This document shows, one piece after another, positions 10,894 to 24,537 of a stretch of DNA of 64,000 nucleotides. Origin of the DNA: Diadophis punctatus similis (lineage: Eukaryota; Chordata; Lepidosauria; Squamata; Dipsadidae); assembly GCA_023053685.1 (NCBI GenBank), contig JALIGW010000013.1, forward strand, positions 19,366,501 to 19,430,500. Direction: 5' to 3'. Position numbers and translations under genes: made by a program. Under the pieces are notes generated by a model. That model made no database searches and was not told the DNA's origin. It saw only the letters and a program-made list of their open reading frames with translations. Within the stretch, counting starts at the first letter, position 1, and each line of letters starts with the position of its first letter.

Positions 10894-12469
10894 AAAGTTT
10901 TTGAATTTATAATCTATAAACAGCAGGTACCTCCAACTTACCGCCAGAATTACATTATCAAAATCAATTTTTATCAGTGTGATTACTCCATCCCTGTTTT
11001 AAACGTTATGCTTGAAGCATCTGCATTCGTTTTCTGCAGATTCTCCTTTCAGTATCTAAACATTAAAAAGCGACCAGCTTTTTGGCTCTCTCAGTAAGGC
11101 AAATGACTGTCTTATTGCCACAATATGTTGAAATCTTTATGGCACAAAAAGTTTAAAAGCATGCTAAAAAATATCTTGCACATCCTACATTTAATAAGGA
11201 ACTATTCAACAATTGTAGTGTGGAGAATAAGGGACACATTTACAAAATGCTGAAGAAACAGAATATTTTTTTACAGTAGTGATCTTTTACAAAATGGAAT
11301 AAAATTATCTTATCTTTATTTTTCCATATATAGAAGCATAGTGCACCTGTATCATTAACCTTGATATTGCAAGTAATCATGTAACACCATATCATGTACT
11401 AGTGTGAAGGTTCTGACAGGTTCAATTTATTTGTGTTAAAAATAACATGCAGTACCTGGAACTTCCACGTAGTGGCGGCATATCCTCACCTTTAGTTACA
11501 ATAACTGAACTGAAGAACTGTGCTTATTAATAGAGAAAAACATTTAACGCTTCCTTTGCTTTGATCATGAATATAAATCCATACAGTGATTTTGTGTCCC
11601 ATAATATACTTAATAAAAAAGGCACTATAATTGCATTAAGTATTAAAATTAAAATTAGTATAAAATCAAACGAGTTCTTTTTGATTATCCCTGTAGAAGA
11701 AGCAGAAAAAGCTTGCCTTAATTTTAAATCTAGCAGATTCCTGCAGAGAGAAGCTAGTGTGCCAGATGTTGTGTAATGTCTGCACAGCTGTGTGTAATGT
11801 CATCTAAGGTATAAAAGTGACTTGCTAAGCTGCACCTGAAAAAACCCTAACACCTTCTACAAAAGCCCGTTTATTTAATTAGCAGGATTTTGTTTTGCTT
11901 TAGCTTTAATATTAGTCTTTTGACTGTACCTGATATAATTACTGAGAAAGATAACAAGAAAGCTCAAGATACCATAAAAAAAGTATGAGATAAGGAAGTA
12001 ATGTTAACCTAAATTATATTCCAGATCCATCTTGAAGATGATGGTTAAGACTTTAGAAGAAGGCAAATTTTATCATACCAGAAATTATAAGACATGATAG
12101 AAGAAAGTTGTTGATCTCTTTTGATAAAGTATTTGTATTTTGAAGATTATCATTTACTTCCATGGAAAACATGGTCCAAAATGTTATGTAAAAATACAGT
12201 GCAGCAGTGTTTTTATGCCCTAAGTATAAAGCTTTCAGTGACAAGAAGCCCCAAGAATCTGGAATAAGTATCTGGTTGCCAGTTTGTCTGGTAATCCAGT
12301 ACTTTTGTCCCAATGACAGAAATAGTATTGTGTCTGCCCCTTTGGTATATGCACAAACTGTCACAACACGCATACAAATGGGTCAACATGTATATCATGA
12401 CTGCACAATCCAACTTTTGTCATAAGACCCTCTGACCTCTCTCATAGATGCCTCTTAGGAAACCCCCCC
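10894..12469. other. Intronic stretch with nothing recognised
   Basis: No exon or repeat family I can support. Short open frames at 11561, 12053 and 12207 look random. Confidence 0.5.

Positions 12470-12514
<45 letters not shown>
12470..12514. repeat. (CA)n microsatellite
   Basis: Perfect CA array directly before a hAT-like MITE. Confidence 0.95.
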
Positions 12515-12516
<2 letters not shown>

Positions 12517-12520
12517 ATCT

Positions 12521-12810
12521 CAGGGATGGGTTCTGACTTACTTCACTGCCGGTTCACTTCCTCAGGTGCTGCATGGGTGCAGGCGTGCAGGGGCAGTGCT
12601 AAAAACTCAGCTTCTGCGCATGTGCAGAAGCAAAAAACAGCTTCTGTGCGTGCGCAGAAGCGAAAAACAAGATGGTGCCACCTATGGCGCTGCCGAGAGA
12701 GCCGGTTTGGGGGGGTGTCCAGCCGGCCATCACTGCTGGTTTGGCAAGTGATGGAAAATTCCCGCTACAGTTCTATAGAACCGGTCCAAACTGGCAGGAA
12801 CCCACCTCTG
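12521..12810. mobile_element. hAT-like MITE (CAGGGRTGGGTTC family)
   Basis: Starts CAGGGATGGGTTC and ends as the complement of CAGAGGTGGGTTCCTGCC. Flanks are ACGTATCT (12513-12520) and GTGTATCT (12811-12818), a decayed 8-bp duplication matching at 6 of 8 positions. It contains repeated CTTCTGCGCATGTGCAGAAG-type palindromes. Non-coding. Confidence 0.75.
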
Positions 12811-13320
12811 GTGTATCTATTCATAAATCACTTCCACTGTCAGCCATAACTTCTCTGCAAAGTTATCTTACAATCACCTCACAGTTTTAGTTGGAAATTA
12901 ATTTTCTTGGAATAGCTGTAAACATTTTAAAGCATTTTGAAGCCTTCAATGCATTGGCTTAATTTCTAAAAATAGAAAAAACCCAGGGCAGATGAAACTT
13001 TGAACATTAATTTCAGAATGCTCTTGAAGCTACAAAGTCCTATCAAGGAGAAGAAGCTGAAATCAATAAGCTGCCTTTGATTTCATTACAGTAAGCAGAA
13101 AAAAATGAAAACAATGTCCTTCATCACTCACAATAGGAGAACCAGAACTAGTATACTTTTAGATTTAGCTGGTGATTTTGTCTTAGAAACAGAAAGCCTT
13201 TAGATTTTTGAAGTCATAGCTGCTGAGATGTCCTTAAGTTTCCTTTGATGCTATAATACTGACCTTCCAGCAGAACCAGAAAAATGCTCATATTGTACAG
13301 TCGCACCTCTTCCAAGAGTA

Positions 13321-14636
<1,316 letters not shown>

Positions 14637-14736
14637 CAGGGGTCCCCAAACTTGGCAACTTTAAGACTTGGGGACTTCAATTCCCAGAATTCTGGGAGTT
14701 GAAGTCCCCAAGTCTTGCCAAGTTTGAAGACCTCTG
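14637..14736. mobile_element. 100-bp snap-back hAT-like MITE
   Basis: Starts CAGGGGTCCCCAAACTTGGC and ends complementary to CAGAGGTCTTCAAACTTGGC. Flanks CATTGGAG (14629-14636) and CATTAGAG (14737-14744) form an 8-bp duplication with one mismatch. The centre is a near-perfect hairpin (AAGACTTGGGGACTTCAA against its complement). Confidence 0.85.
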
Positions 14737-14743
14737 CATTAGA

Positions 14744-14988
14744 GCCATGGTGGTGCAGTGGTTAGAAGGCAGTACTGCAGACTACTTCTGCTGACTGCTG
14801 GCTGCCAGCAGTTTGGCAGTTCGAATCTCACCAGGCTCAAGGTTGACTCAGCCTTCCATCCTTCCGAGATCGGTAAAATGAGAGGACCCAGATTGTTGGG
14901 GGCAATATGCTGACTCTGTAAACTACTTAGAGAGGGCTGTAAAGCACTGTGAAGCTGTATATAAGTCTAAGTGCTATTGCTATTATTC
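14744..14988 (+). mobile_element. tRNA-derived squamate SINE (Sauria type)
   Basis: Has the tRNA-like head GGTGGTGCAGTGGTTAGAA, a B-box-like GTTCGAATCTC, the body AGGTTGACTCAGCCTTCCAT, and the tail TATAAGTCTAAGTGCTATTG. Related copies are at 17713, 26381, 50571, 54533 and 54781. Name by resemblance. Confidence 0.85.
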
Positions 14989-15064
14989 CCAATTATCCAT
15001 GAAGTTGGAGAGAATATCATCCATGGCACTGCCATTATACAAATTATATAAAATATGATAAATA

Positions 15065-15362
15065 CTGGACAAAGCTGACAGGTCTGGTTCAAGCCTTGAG
15101 CACCACGCAATGGGGTGAGCTCCCATTCCTTGCACCAATTCCTACCCTTCTAACAGTTCAAAACCATAAAAATGCAAGTAGATTAATAGGTACCATTTAG
15201 GTGGGGAGGTAACAGCATTCTGTGCACCTTTGGTGTATAGCCATGCTGGACACATGACCACGTAAAATGTCTTCAGACAGCACTGGCTTTCTTGGCCAAG
15301 AAACAGAGATGAGCACTTCACCTTAGAGTTGGACATGACTGGACAGGGGAATCTTTACCTTT
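15065..15362 (+). mobile_element. tRNA-derived SINE, second family
   Basis: Contains GGGGTGAGCTCCCATT, AATGCAAGTAGATTAATAGG, CACATGACCACG and the end GACTGGACAGGGGAATCTTT. The same family occurs at 53497 (+) and in reverse at 60762. It ends about 270 bases before the first GABRA5 exon here. Confidence 0.75.
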
Positions 15363-15587
15363 CATCTTAGTACAAATACATCAGAATTTTTTGTCTGTTG
15401 AGTCCAAAATCCATTTCATTGATATCAACTGAATCACGGTTTTGCTACAGCAAGAAAACTATTAATTTTAAGTCTGAGAAGATGTTATCAATAAATGTTC
15501 AGTGCTTCTGTAGCCTAGAAGTCATGTAACTGTCAAAATGAAAATTCAAAACAGCCTGACACTGTTCACTTGAAACAAAGATTTTGA

Positions 15588-15752
<165 letters not shown>

Positions 15753-15889
15753 TAATGTTTTTATAGAACTGCTGTGTTTAGTAAGGGCAGCATAACTCAG
15801 ACAAGAATTTGACACTACTCTATGTTTTCAGGCTTATTCCTAGCAACATGCTTGAGGAATTTCTATACTTATAAAGGGGTTCATCCATA

Positions 15890-15891
15890 TT

Positions 15892-15950
<59 letters not shown>

Positions 15951-16262
15951 TGTCAAGTATGTGTTGGTAATATACATAGATATAACATTGTTTATATACA
16001 TAAGATGGATACTGATAAGAGGGAACATTAGGACAGGGACGGTAAGCACGCAGGTGCACTTATGCACGCCCCTTACTGACCTCTTAGGAATCGGGTGAGG
16101 TCAACAGTGGACAGTCTAAGGGTAAAGTTTTGGGGGTTTGGTGACAAAACCACAGTCAGGTAGTGAGTTCCAGGCATTTACCACTCTGTTGCTAAAGTCG
16201 TATCTTCTACAGTCAAGTTTGGAGCGGTTCACTTTGAGTTTGTATCTGTTGTGTGCTCGTGT
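15890..16262 (-). mobile_element. CR1 LINE 3' end with (TTTA)n tail
   Basis: The minus-strand 3'UTR has the same motif as the CR1 at 38464: GGGGCGTGCATAAG (complement near 16060-16072), and its tail is the TTTA array 15890-15950. Begins about 170 bp after the Cys-loop exon. Confidence 0.75.
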
Positions 16263-17712
16263 ATTGTTGTAACACTTGATAGAGTAGCAGTGAAATCCCA
16301 GATGCTAGGATGTCAATCTGTACAGTGACCAGAATAATGCAAGAAATGGTTTTTTCCTGTGACACTTTGTGGAAGCAAAAGTTGACCTTTGAAAAAGCAG
16401 GATAAAGAGAATTTTTGAGGATTTTGAATTCTAGTGTTGGAGAAGACTCCTCAGAATAGCAAGGATAGCTAAGAAAACAAACAAATGGATAATTGAACAA
16501 TTTTCACTCAAAGTACAAATGACTAGGTTCAAATTATCATACTTAACACATACAGGATAAGATTTAGCTCTTTTTACAAGTCTATCACACTAGGAAACAT
16601 AAAAGGAAAGAGAAAAAGAAGATGGAAGCAACAAGGTACATGGAATGAAATACAGCAGTGAGAGGTGAATATTGAAAGGCCTGTAAGATAAGACTGGGGA
16701 AATTGCTAAGACTCAACATGACTTGATGATAGATACATAATATACCAAGCAATCATATTGGGGAAAATATACCTCCAAATATATTTTTGAACAAAAAGAT
16801 TAATTGTATCTCTTCAAATATGCATTTACATGCAGATTAAACTTAAATTATTTTTAAATGCAGTTTTCTTTAACAGCAGATGTTTTTAATAGTCACAGGT
16901 TAATATTAGAACTTAGATAGAACATAACCAAAAAAGACCATTTAGTCCTGAAATGTTGGTAGTTGATTTCTGATCATCTTAGTGACAAATAGACATTCAT
17001 TCTTTGCACTGGGATGACTTTGTAGCCAGCAGCCAGAAGGGTGAACGGCTCTTATCAGAAATGAATTGACTTATCCGTAGTTTTGCTGTGAGCCACAAGT
17101 AAGGATACTTGAAGGTTATAGGCGGTACTATTTGGAATATTTCAGATAGAGCAAATAAAAAGAGGCTAATAACCTACTGTATGTATGGTCAAGCTTTCTT
17201 ATGAACCTTGTCAATGGAGGAAAGTGTATTTTGAAACTTTTCAGTGTACATGAAAGAAAAACTACATGACCCACTTATTCATCAGAATTTGAAAGCAGAG
17301 GTACTGGGGTTTAGGGTTTTTATAATCCCATTCATTCTCAAGAAACATTAGCACAAATTTTTGTTTTATGATGTTGTCAAATGTTCTCTGCACCGCATAG
17401 TAGAGACATAGTAGAATTTTTTGGGGTCAGTGTGCTTTTAGTCTTCCCTCAGGTAATACAGGGCAGGATTTATTGTTCTTTGTACAGATGCAGATATATT
17501 ACATTTTGGCATGCCATAATCTGAGGTTCAGTATAGGAGAGATATCATTGGTTCTCACTTGTATAGCAGTCATCCTGATACTGATGAATATATGCAAATA
17601 GCGCAACACAGGTAAAACATGCCACGCTGGACCCAATGTGGAGAAAATGTATCATTCTTGAAAAATATATAGCAGCAACTACATGTGGTGACAATTACAC
17701 CCTCTCATCCTA
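16263..17712. other. Intronic stretch with nothing recognised
   Basis: AT-rich sequence with no supported exon or repeat family. Confidence 0.5.
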
Positions 17713-17809
17713 ATAGCAATAGCACTTAGACTTATATACCGCTTCATAGTGCTTTACAGCCCTCTCTAAGCGGTTTACAGAGTCAGCATATTGCCCCCAA
17801 CAATCTGGT
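17713..17809 (-). mobile_element. Sauria-type SINE 3' fragment
   Basis: Reverse-strand match to the tail of the SINE at 14744: TAGCAATAGCACTTAGACTT through CCCCCAACAATCTGG. The tRNA-like head is missing. Confidence 0.8.
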
Positions 17810-18408
17810 TTCCTGCTTTAACAGCAAGGAATGGAGTGAGTATAAGAGAAGGTGATTGGAGCAGAGAATATCACAGATGGGGTGGTGAAAAGAGGTGGTG
17901 GCTTTTCGGTTTGGATTTAATATTGCTTTAATACATAAACACTCTTCCTTCCCTTTTCAACTTTGAGAGTAGGATTAAAGAGGCAGCTAAGTGTTTGTGC
18001 ATTAATAAGCTTAAAATAGTTAATGTGGATCTTTTGGGAGACCACAGTAGGGAAAAATAATGCTCAATTTTCAGCTATAATTTTTCACTGAAAATCAGTG
18101 GGGGGTTTTTTGCTTTTGTGTTTTAGTGGCATGGTGTGGAAGTTTGCAACAAGTGAATGTGTTGCATGTGCTGGGCGTGCCTTTACTGTGACCCTCAGCT
18201 GCCTATGTACGGAGGTAGGGGGCGTTAATCATACATTTCTGCCTCTGTGAACTAGAACTTTACCTGTGCAACATTCTTGTCAAGGCCTTGACAGTGCACA
18301 AGTAACAGACAACTCAATCCATTTATTTATTTTATTTTATTCTGTTACTGTCAGAAGACCAACATTGAAAAGCACCGAGTGGAGTTGGAAATAGCAAGAT
18401 AGCTATTG

Positions 18409-18710
18409 CTTTTCTTTCTTTCTTTTCTTTTCTCTTTTCTCTTTTCTCTTTACTTTTCTCTTTTCTCTCTTCTCTTCTCTTCTCTTCTCTTCTCTTCTCT
18501 CTTTTCTTTTCTCTTCTTTTCTTTTTCTCTTTTCTTTTTCTTTTTCTCTTTTCTTTTCTTTTTTATTTTCTTTTTTATTTTATTTTATTCTTCTTTTTCT
18601 TCTTTTCTTTTCTTCTCTTCTCTTCTTCTCTTCTATTTTCTTCTCTTCTCTTCTCTTTTCTTTTCTTCTATTTTCTTCTCTTCTATTTTCTTCTTCCCTC
18701 TCCCTCTCTC

Positions 18711-18743
<33 letters not shown>

Positions 18744-18782
18744 TTTCTTTCTTTCTTTCCTTTCTCTCTCTTTCTTTCTTTC

Positions 18783-18815
<33 letters not shown>

Positions 18816-18850
18816 CCTCCCTCCCTCCCTCCCTCCCTCCCTCTCTCTCC
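18409..18850. repeat. Polypyrimidine tract, about 440 bases
   Basis: Almost pure C/T on the + strand: TTTTC, TCTTC, CTTTC and TCCC subrepeats, with only a few A residues. The open frame of about 150 codons (mostly Phe, Leu, Ser) is an artefact of the composition. Confidence 0.95.
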
Positions 18851-19202
18851 CCAGAATATCTAATTGATTAGAATTCTATAATACCATACTGCATCAACTC
18901 TTTGAAGACCTGGCCCACCTACAGAGCCACAGAAGTCCTTTCTGATTTGTTGGCATGTTGGTTAATCCAGTCTTCACATGCACCCATTCAGCTATATCTA
19001 GGTAGGAAAATGCTGTTTATTTTAAGTTTTTACCTTGTGCTTGGTATTCTGAATATACAGAGGTATTTTTCTTGTCATAACATAACAGCCACAGTTATCC
19101 ATCATATAACAATTTGCCAGCAATTTACTTCATAAATAAACAGGATCATGAGGAGGGAGAAAAGTTTGAATACAAAGCCTTTAATTAAAGTACTCACTAG
19201 AC

Positions 19203-19331
19203 CAGGGGTGTCAAACTCACATCGTCACGGCAGCATCATGTAATGTATCACAACTGTTTTCCCCTTTGCTAAACTGGGCGTGGGCAGCGAGTGACGCATC
19301 CTGCCCACGGGCCGTGAGTTTCACAGCCCTG
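19203..19331. mobile_element. hAT-like MITE, CAGGGGTGTCAAACTC family
   Basis: Starts CAGGGGTGTCAAACTCA and ends complementary to CAGGGCTGTGAAACTCA. Perfect 8-bp duplication CACTAGAC at 19195-19202 and 19332-19339. A second copy is at 27225. 129 bp, non-coding. Confidence 0.92.
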
Positions 19332-19383
19332 CACTAGACTGGTTCCTTTTACCAGTAGCTATGTAATCAGAGTCAAGTCTATT

Positions 19384-19805
19384 TAGAATAGAATAACAGA
19401 GTTGGGAGGGACCTTGGAAGTCTTCTAGTCCAACCCTCTGCTTAGGCAGAAAACCCTACACCACTTCAGACAAATGGTTATCTTCTTAAACATCTTAAAC
19501 ATCTTCTTAAAAACTTCCAGTGTTGGAGCATTCACAACTTCTGGAGGCAAGCTGTTCCATGGATTAATTGTTCTGTCAGGAAATTTCTCCTTCGTTCTAA
19601 GTTGCTTCTCTCCTTGTTTAGTTTCCACCCATTGCTTCTTGTTCTACCCTCAGATGCTTTGGAGAATAGTTTGACTCCCTCTTCTTTGTGGCAACCCCTG
19701 AGATATTGGAACACTGCTATCATGTCTTCCCTAGTCCTTCTTTTCATTAAACTAGACATACCCAGTTCCTGCAACCGTTCTTCATGTTTTAGCCTCCAGT
19801 AATCA
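19384..19805 (-). mobile_element. CR1 (L3-type) LINE 3' fragment
   Basis: Reverse-strand copy of the ORF2 end and 3'UTR found at 23600-24149. Minus-strand frames give MQELGMSSLMKRRTREDM and NSLPPEVVNAPTLEVFKK. The 3' end has the complement of the GACCTTCCAAGGTCCC motif and a short AGAATAGAAT tail at 19384-19394. Frame-broken. Confidence 0.88.
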
Positions 19806-22340
19806 AAACAGAAATGTGTCGGTGCTGTGTAATTCAGAAAGCAAGTTCATGCTAGTAGTTTTCTAAATGTTTTATATCCTCAGTGGTTCCAATTTAAATA
19901 TAACCATCTTACTAGACCTTAAAAAAAAACCTGGCCATGCTAATTTTATACAAACCATACCCAACCTTAGGATTACAGTCGTAACAGTGGAGTAATACAT
20001 GCTTATGCAGATATAAAATTTATGGCTCAGTTAGAAGAAATAGGAAAATATGAGGCTTGGGCAGATAGGAGAGGAAGGAGCAAGAGAATCAGAGAGGGAA
20101 GGCGAATAACTGTTCCCTTTTTCCTTTCTAATTTCTGCTGCAGCCATTTTCTACTTCCTGATCTTTGCCAGTTAATGCCTAAGTATTCTCCAGCTGAAGT
20201 CAAGAAAAAGAAAATGGCTGGGAAGTTGGGAAAGGGAAGTAAATGAAAAGAAACGAGTGGTGGTGTTAGTTATTTTTCTTTCTTTTTTTTTTGTCTCCTG
20301 CCCACCAGGTCCACAATATTCTCCTCCTTTCATCTGGCCTGTTAATTAATGGTTATGGAGCTGGCTGGTTGGTTGGCTGGACTTGTAGGGAGGAGAGTGA
20401 TCAGATGAGGATCAGCAGGCACTGGAAGAATGTAGAGATGAAAAAAAAACCTGCTGTGAAAAAGCAGTCTCTAATTGTGTGTTTTTTTATAAAAAAATAC
20501 TCTTCTCAAAACCGATTCATCTTAATGCTTCTGAGATCTTTTTAAATGGAAATGATCTGAAACTAATTTATTTTCTGATTAATTTATACACAATTAAATG
20601 CAAATAACTAAGAGGGGAAATATTACACAGAGTTGCAAATAGCTGTGGGGAGAGTCCTATCATAAAACGTCTCTTCTGAGGTTGAGAAATTAGTGCTATA
20701 TGTTAAAAAAGTTCACATGTTTTTTTCATTTCATTTAATTGAAAATGGATTGCTTTCTAACCCTTCATTTTCCCAAAGCTTGGATAAAGTTCTCATACCT
20801 AGAGTTCTGAATGCTTACAGATACTTTAGTTTTGAACTGACCAAAGAGTATGTGAAGGGGTGGGAAGCTATATAATCTCTTCACATCTGCGAGTCTACTT
20901 TGACTGTTAGACAAATGGCAAGTGATGAATGAGGGGAACTTCACACACAGTTCTTTCATCTGCTTTAATTGTGAGTAAAATTGGTCCCTGCATTTAAGAG
21001 ACAAAGATATCTTCTGTTTGTATCTTTCTTGTGCTTCCCTTCAGTTCAAAATGTAGTTTAGGTAGAAGTAGGTTACGTGTATTTGAATATTTTTATTTTA
21101 AATATAATGAATGTCTTTTAGCAGCATTTATTGATACCTGAGCTAAGCCCATATCAGTCATCCTATTTCCAAAATAAATGAACTATAAAAAAATTTTTTT
21201 TGAAGTTCTGAAAGTATTTGATATCGTTTCAAGTGTTCTGGACATGCTAAGGACCCACATCCTCTAAAAAGGGCTCCCATTAAATTAAGATCTCCAATAG
21301 GAAGGACCTTGCTTTTCGTTGTACAATCCTTCTATCCAAATGGCTGTACCTCTAAGGTTCCTTGTGGTCCACTTAATCCCCAAAGAGATATCAAGTAAAT
21401 TTCTCTTAGGACACTTTGCCAGAAATAGCCCTAGTAGTAGAAATGGCCCTTTCTTGCTGTCACGATGTGAATTTTGATTGTCAGCTGTGATCATATGCTA
21501 CACTCTATGGTACTCAGACGTTCCTAGCAAAGCAGACACATGATAGGTGATCTGCGCATGTCTAACATTCCATTACATTTTCTCTTCCCTCTGCTGTAGT
21601 CCTCTGCTGAGAGAGGACATGATTTAGTTTGCAGAAATTAAGATTATGGTTTTTATGTTCTTTTCTACTGAAATAAATATTTTATTAATTAGACTTTATT
21701 ATCGGGTTTTATTTGATAGGGATTAGATTCAAGGGAAAAAGATCTTATCACCTCAAGCCGTAATTCAAACCTCGACACTTGCACTAGTAGATGATCAAAC
21801 TAGTGCAAGAAAGCAGCACCAATAATATCACTCTCCATCTGGTAACAGTACCCCACCTCCATGAATTATTTTTTTAAAAAAATACTTTTGCTAGACTTAA
21901 AACTCAGGAAAATATATTCTCCTCTGATCAGTGATTGATCTTTCTTCCTGCTCCAAAGTTATTCTGTGGTATTGAAAAAGAATTTACAGCTGCTGAATAA
22001 AAGGGTGTGTGTGTGAGAGAGAATATATTTAAAGAAAAAAAGGTTAATTGACTTCTTTTTAAGGGCATTCAAGCAAAGCTATGAAGGAAAATTTTACCCC
22101 GCTTTCTTTGTCTGAACAAATAGATATCTAGATAAACGAGACCCCTTGCTCAGGCAATTGGTGCACTTTCTAAATTACATTGTACAGTATATGGAGTATT
22201 AAGGATGTTGCATTGAAGATGAATTTGTTAATGCTTGCCATTGTTTTGACAGTGATTGCTATTATTGTAATCTTGCTGTGATTGAAACTTTTACATTCTT
22301 CTCGTTCTTGATTGAGATTTTTATAAATTTTCTAAACAAG
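19806..22340. other. Intronic stretch with nothing recognised
   Basis: No supported exon. The segment around 21450-21740 has an ATAAATA-rich end and could be an old LTR or repeat, but no paired ends are readable. Confidence 0.45.
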
Positions 22341-22359
22341 GTGTGTGTGTGTGTGTGTC

Positions 22360-22397
<38 letters not shown>
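22341..22397. repeat. (GT)n-(GA)n microsatellite
   Basis: GT dinucleotides with one CT interruption, running into GA dinucleotides. Confidence 0.95.
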
Positions 22398-22398
<1 letters not shown>

Positions 22399-23599
22399 AA
22401 ATGTTGTAATATTGACTTTCTGGAATATATAACCTGCATTTATTTTGTGGCCATCCTCTCCCCTAAGAACACAAATATTTGTTGTGTCAGCTATAAGGAA
22501 TAAGTATAATGCTTTATTATTAGAGGCTATTATCCTCTGTTTATGCAGTTTTTATGCCCATTGAAGCATGACATTTTAGCTAACAATTTGCATCCTTCCT
22601 ATTGAATGCCTAGAAAAGATGATTATTTTGATTAGATCTTTTTAAATCTATACTTGAAGCGTGTTTTCATAAATACTACTAGATAATAGCTACTCTAAAT
22701 AGTCTGTCAAACTCCTGCACTTGTTCTGATACCCTAACTATAGGCAGACACCTCAAAGTAGATTATATGCAGTATATACTGTAAGTATGTATACTACTTA
22801 ATCTTAACTGATCCATTACTTGTGCACTAAAATTCATCCTTGCAGCTTAGACAAGTGCATTGAAATAGTTTTTGTTAAAGTTTGAAGTCGCCAAATGTGC
22901 TTTAACATTATTTTTTAAAAAAATCCACACATGCTTAACCATTTTTGGGTTGGTAATAATGATTTTTTGAAACAGAGATAAGTATTTGGACGGTTGTAAA
23001 ACTTTAGAAAACAATTATCTTTGGATGGGAATGGTTCAAAAGGATGTCAAAAGGTTCAAAGAAACGTCTGACATAACCGTAGCTTTAACAGACTTCAAAA
23101 AATGGTTTAAATAGGTGTGACAACGTGCTTCATAGACCACATATTAACCCCCAGAATTACCTCCTGCAGTGGGCAGCTCCTTTTTTTTTTACATTTTGTT
23201 ATAAAATCCATTTCAGTTTTAAATTAATTTGTGACATTTCAAGATATTCCTGCCCTTTCTGTTTTTATGACATTTAGGTTATAAGTGATGATGTTGTAAA
23301 GAGAATTGTTTCTTGTCTCTTCAAAGACCTTAAAAATTGTGACTTGCAAGGAGTTATTCAGACTCTGGTAATCAACATAAATTATTGCATTGGAAAGATG
23401 CAATTGGTAAATGTTTCAGGCCTAATACAGGTTAATGAGCAATGTTCTGTGCTTTTATCATGAGTTAATTGAAAAAGGTTGAAAAAAAACGTGATTAGAA
23501 GTTGGTCAACCCATTTGCCATAAGACTTTTCCTTCTGTTTGGAGAATAAAAAGGAAAGATATTAAAATCAAAATATGAATCTTAAACGGAAAGAATAAA
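22398..23599. other. Intronic stretch with nothing recognised
   Basis: No exon or repeat family visible. The segment TTGTGTCAGCTATAAGGAAT near 22484 recurs in reverse at about 28428-28455, a short shared repeat of unknown type. Confidence 0.45.
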
Positions 23600-24149
23600 A
23601 ATGGTCAGTCTAGAGTCTAGAAAGAGTACAGAGAAGAGCAACAAAGACGATTAGGGGACTGGAGGCTAAAACATATGAAGAACGATTGCAGGAACTGGGT
23701 ATGTCTAGTTTAATGAAAAGAAAGACTAGGGGAGACATGATAGCAGTATTCCAGTATCTCAGGGGTTGCCACAAAGAAGAGGGAGTCAAGCTATTCTCCA
23801 AAGCACCTGAGGGTAGAACAAGAAGCAATGGGTGGAAACTAATCAAGGAGAGAAGCAACTTAGAACTAAGGAGAAATTTCCTGACAGTTAGAACAATTAA
23901 TCAGTGGAACAGCTTGCCTCCAGAAGTTGTGAATGCTCCAACACTGGAAGTTTTTAAGAAGATGTTGGATAACCATTTGTCTGAAATGGTGTAGGGTTTC
24001 CTGCCTAAGCAGGGAGTTGGACTAGAAGACCTCCAAGGTCCCTTCCAATTCTGTTCTATTCTGTTCTATTCTATTCTATTCTATTCTATTCTATTCTATT
24101 CTATTCTATTCTATTCTATTCTATTCTATTCTATTCTATTCTATTCTAT
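23600..24149 (+). mobile_element. CR1 (L3-type) LINE 3' end with ATTCT tail
   Basis: Encodes the CR1 ORF2 C-terminus: QELGMSSLMKRKTRGDMIAV, GRTRSNGWKLIKERSN, RRNFLTVRTINQWNSLPPEV and LEVFKKMLDNHLSEM. This matches the conserved end of CR1-type ORF2. The 3'UTR has GACCTCCAAGGTCCCTTCCA and then ATTCT repeats. 5'-truncated. The ORF end is intact for 102 codons, so the copy is fairly young. Confidence 0.92.
24049..24149. repeat. (ATTCT)n microsatellite seeded by CR1
   Basis: About 20 ATTCT units continuous with the CR1 3' end. The complement is AATAG/AGAAT, the pentamer linked to CR1-L3 tails in snakes. Confidence 0.95.
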
Positions 24150-24414
24150 CACTTAATTGAAACCATTGACTAGAATGATGAAACTCCTGGAGGCACTTAG
24201 TTGCCTAAAACAGCATACCCAGAGCATTAAAGGAAGTTATTGCTCATTCAAATAATGGGAAATATTTCCAAGAATAAAATTTATATTCCCTGAAAGCATA
24301 ACTGCAATTTATTTCAGCACAGGGAAAAGGATATGCTGATGTGACTACACAGATGTAGTGAAAATCTGAAACAAAAGGATGTGCAATTGTGCATGTACTA
24401 TACACATGATGTGC

Positions 24415-24537
<123 letters not shown>

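Noticed and set aside
10514..10912. CRISPR-like or clustered tandem repeats
   Set aside because: Simple dinucleotide and tetranucleotide repeats in a vertebrate genome; no repeat-spacer structure anywhere in the window.
12448..12849. 133-codon frame beginning with His-Thr repeats
   Set aside because: Starts in a CA microsatellite and runs through a MITE.
14744..14830. A tRNA gene from A- and B-box-like motifs
   Set aside because: The motifs belong to a SINE head with a diverged cloverleaf, repeated several times in the window.
18406..18867. 153-codon Phe/Leu/Ser frame that looks like a membrane protein
   Set aside because: Pure product of the C/T tract; no conserved motif.
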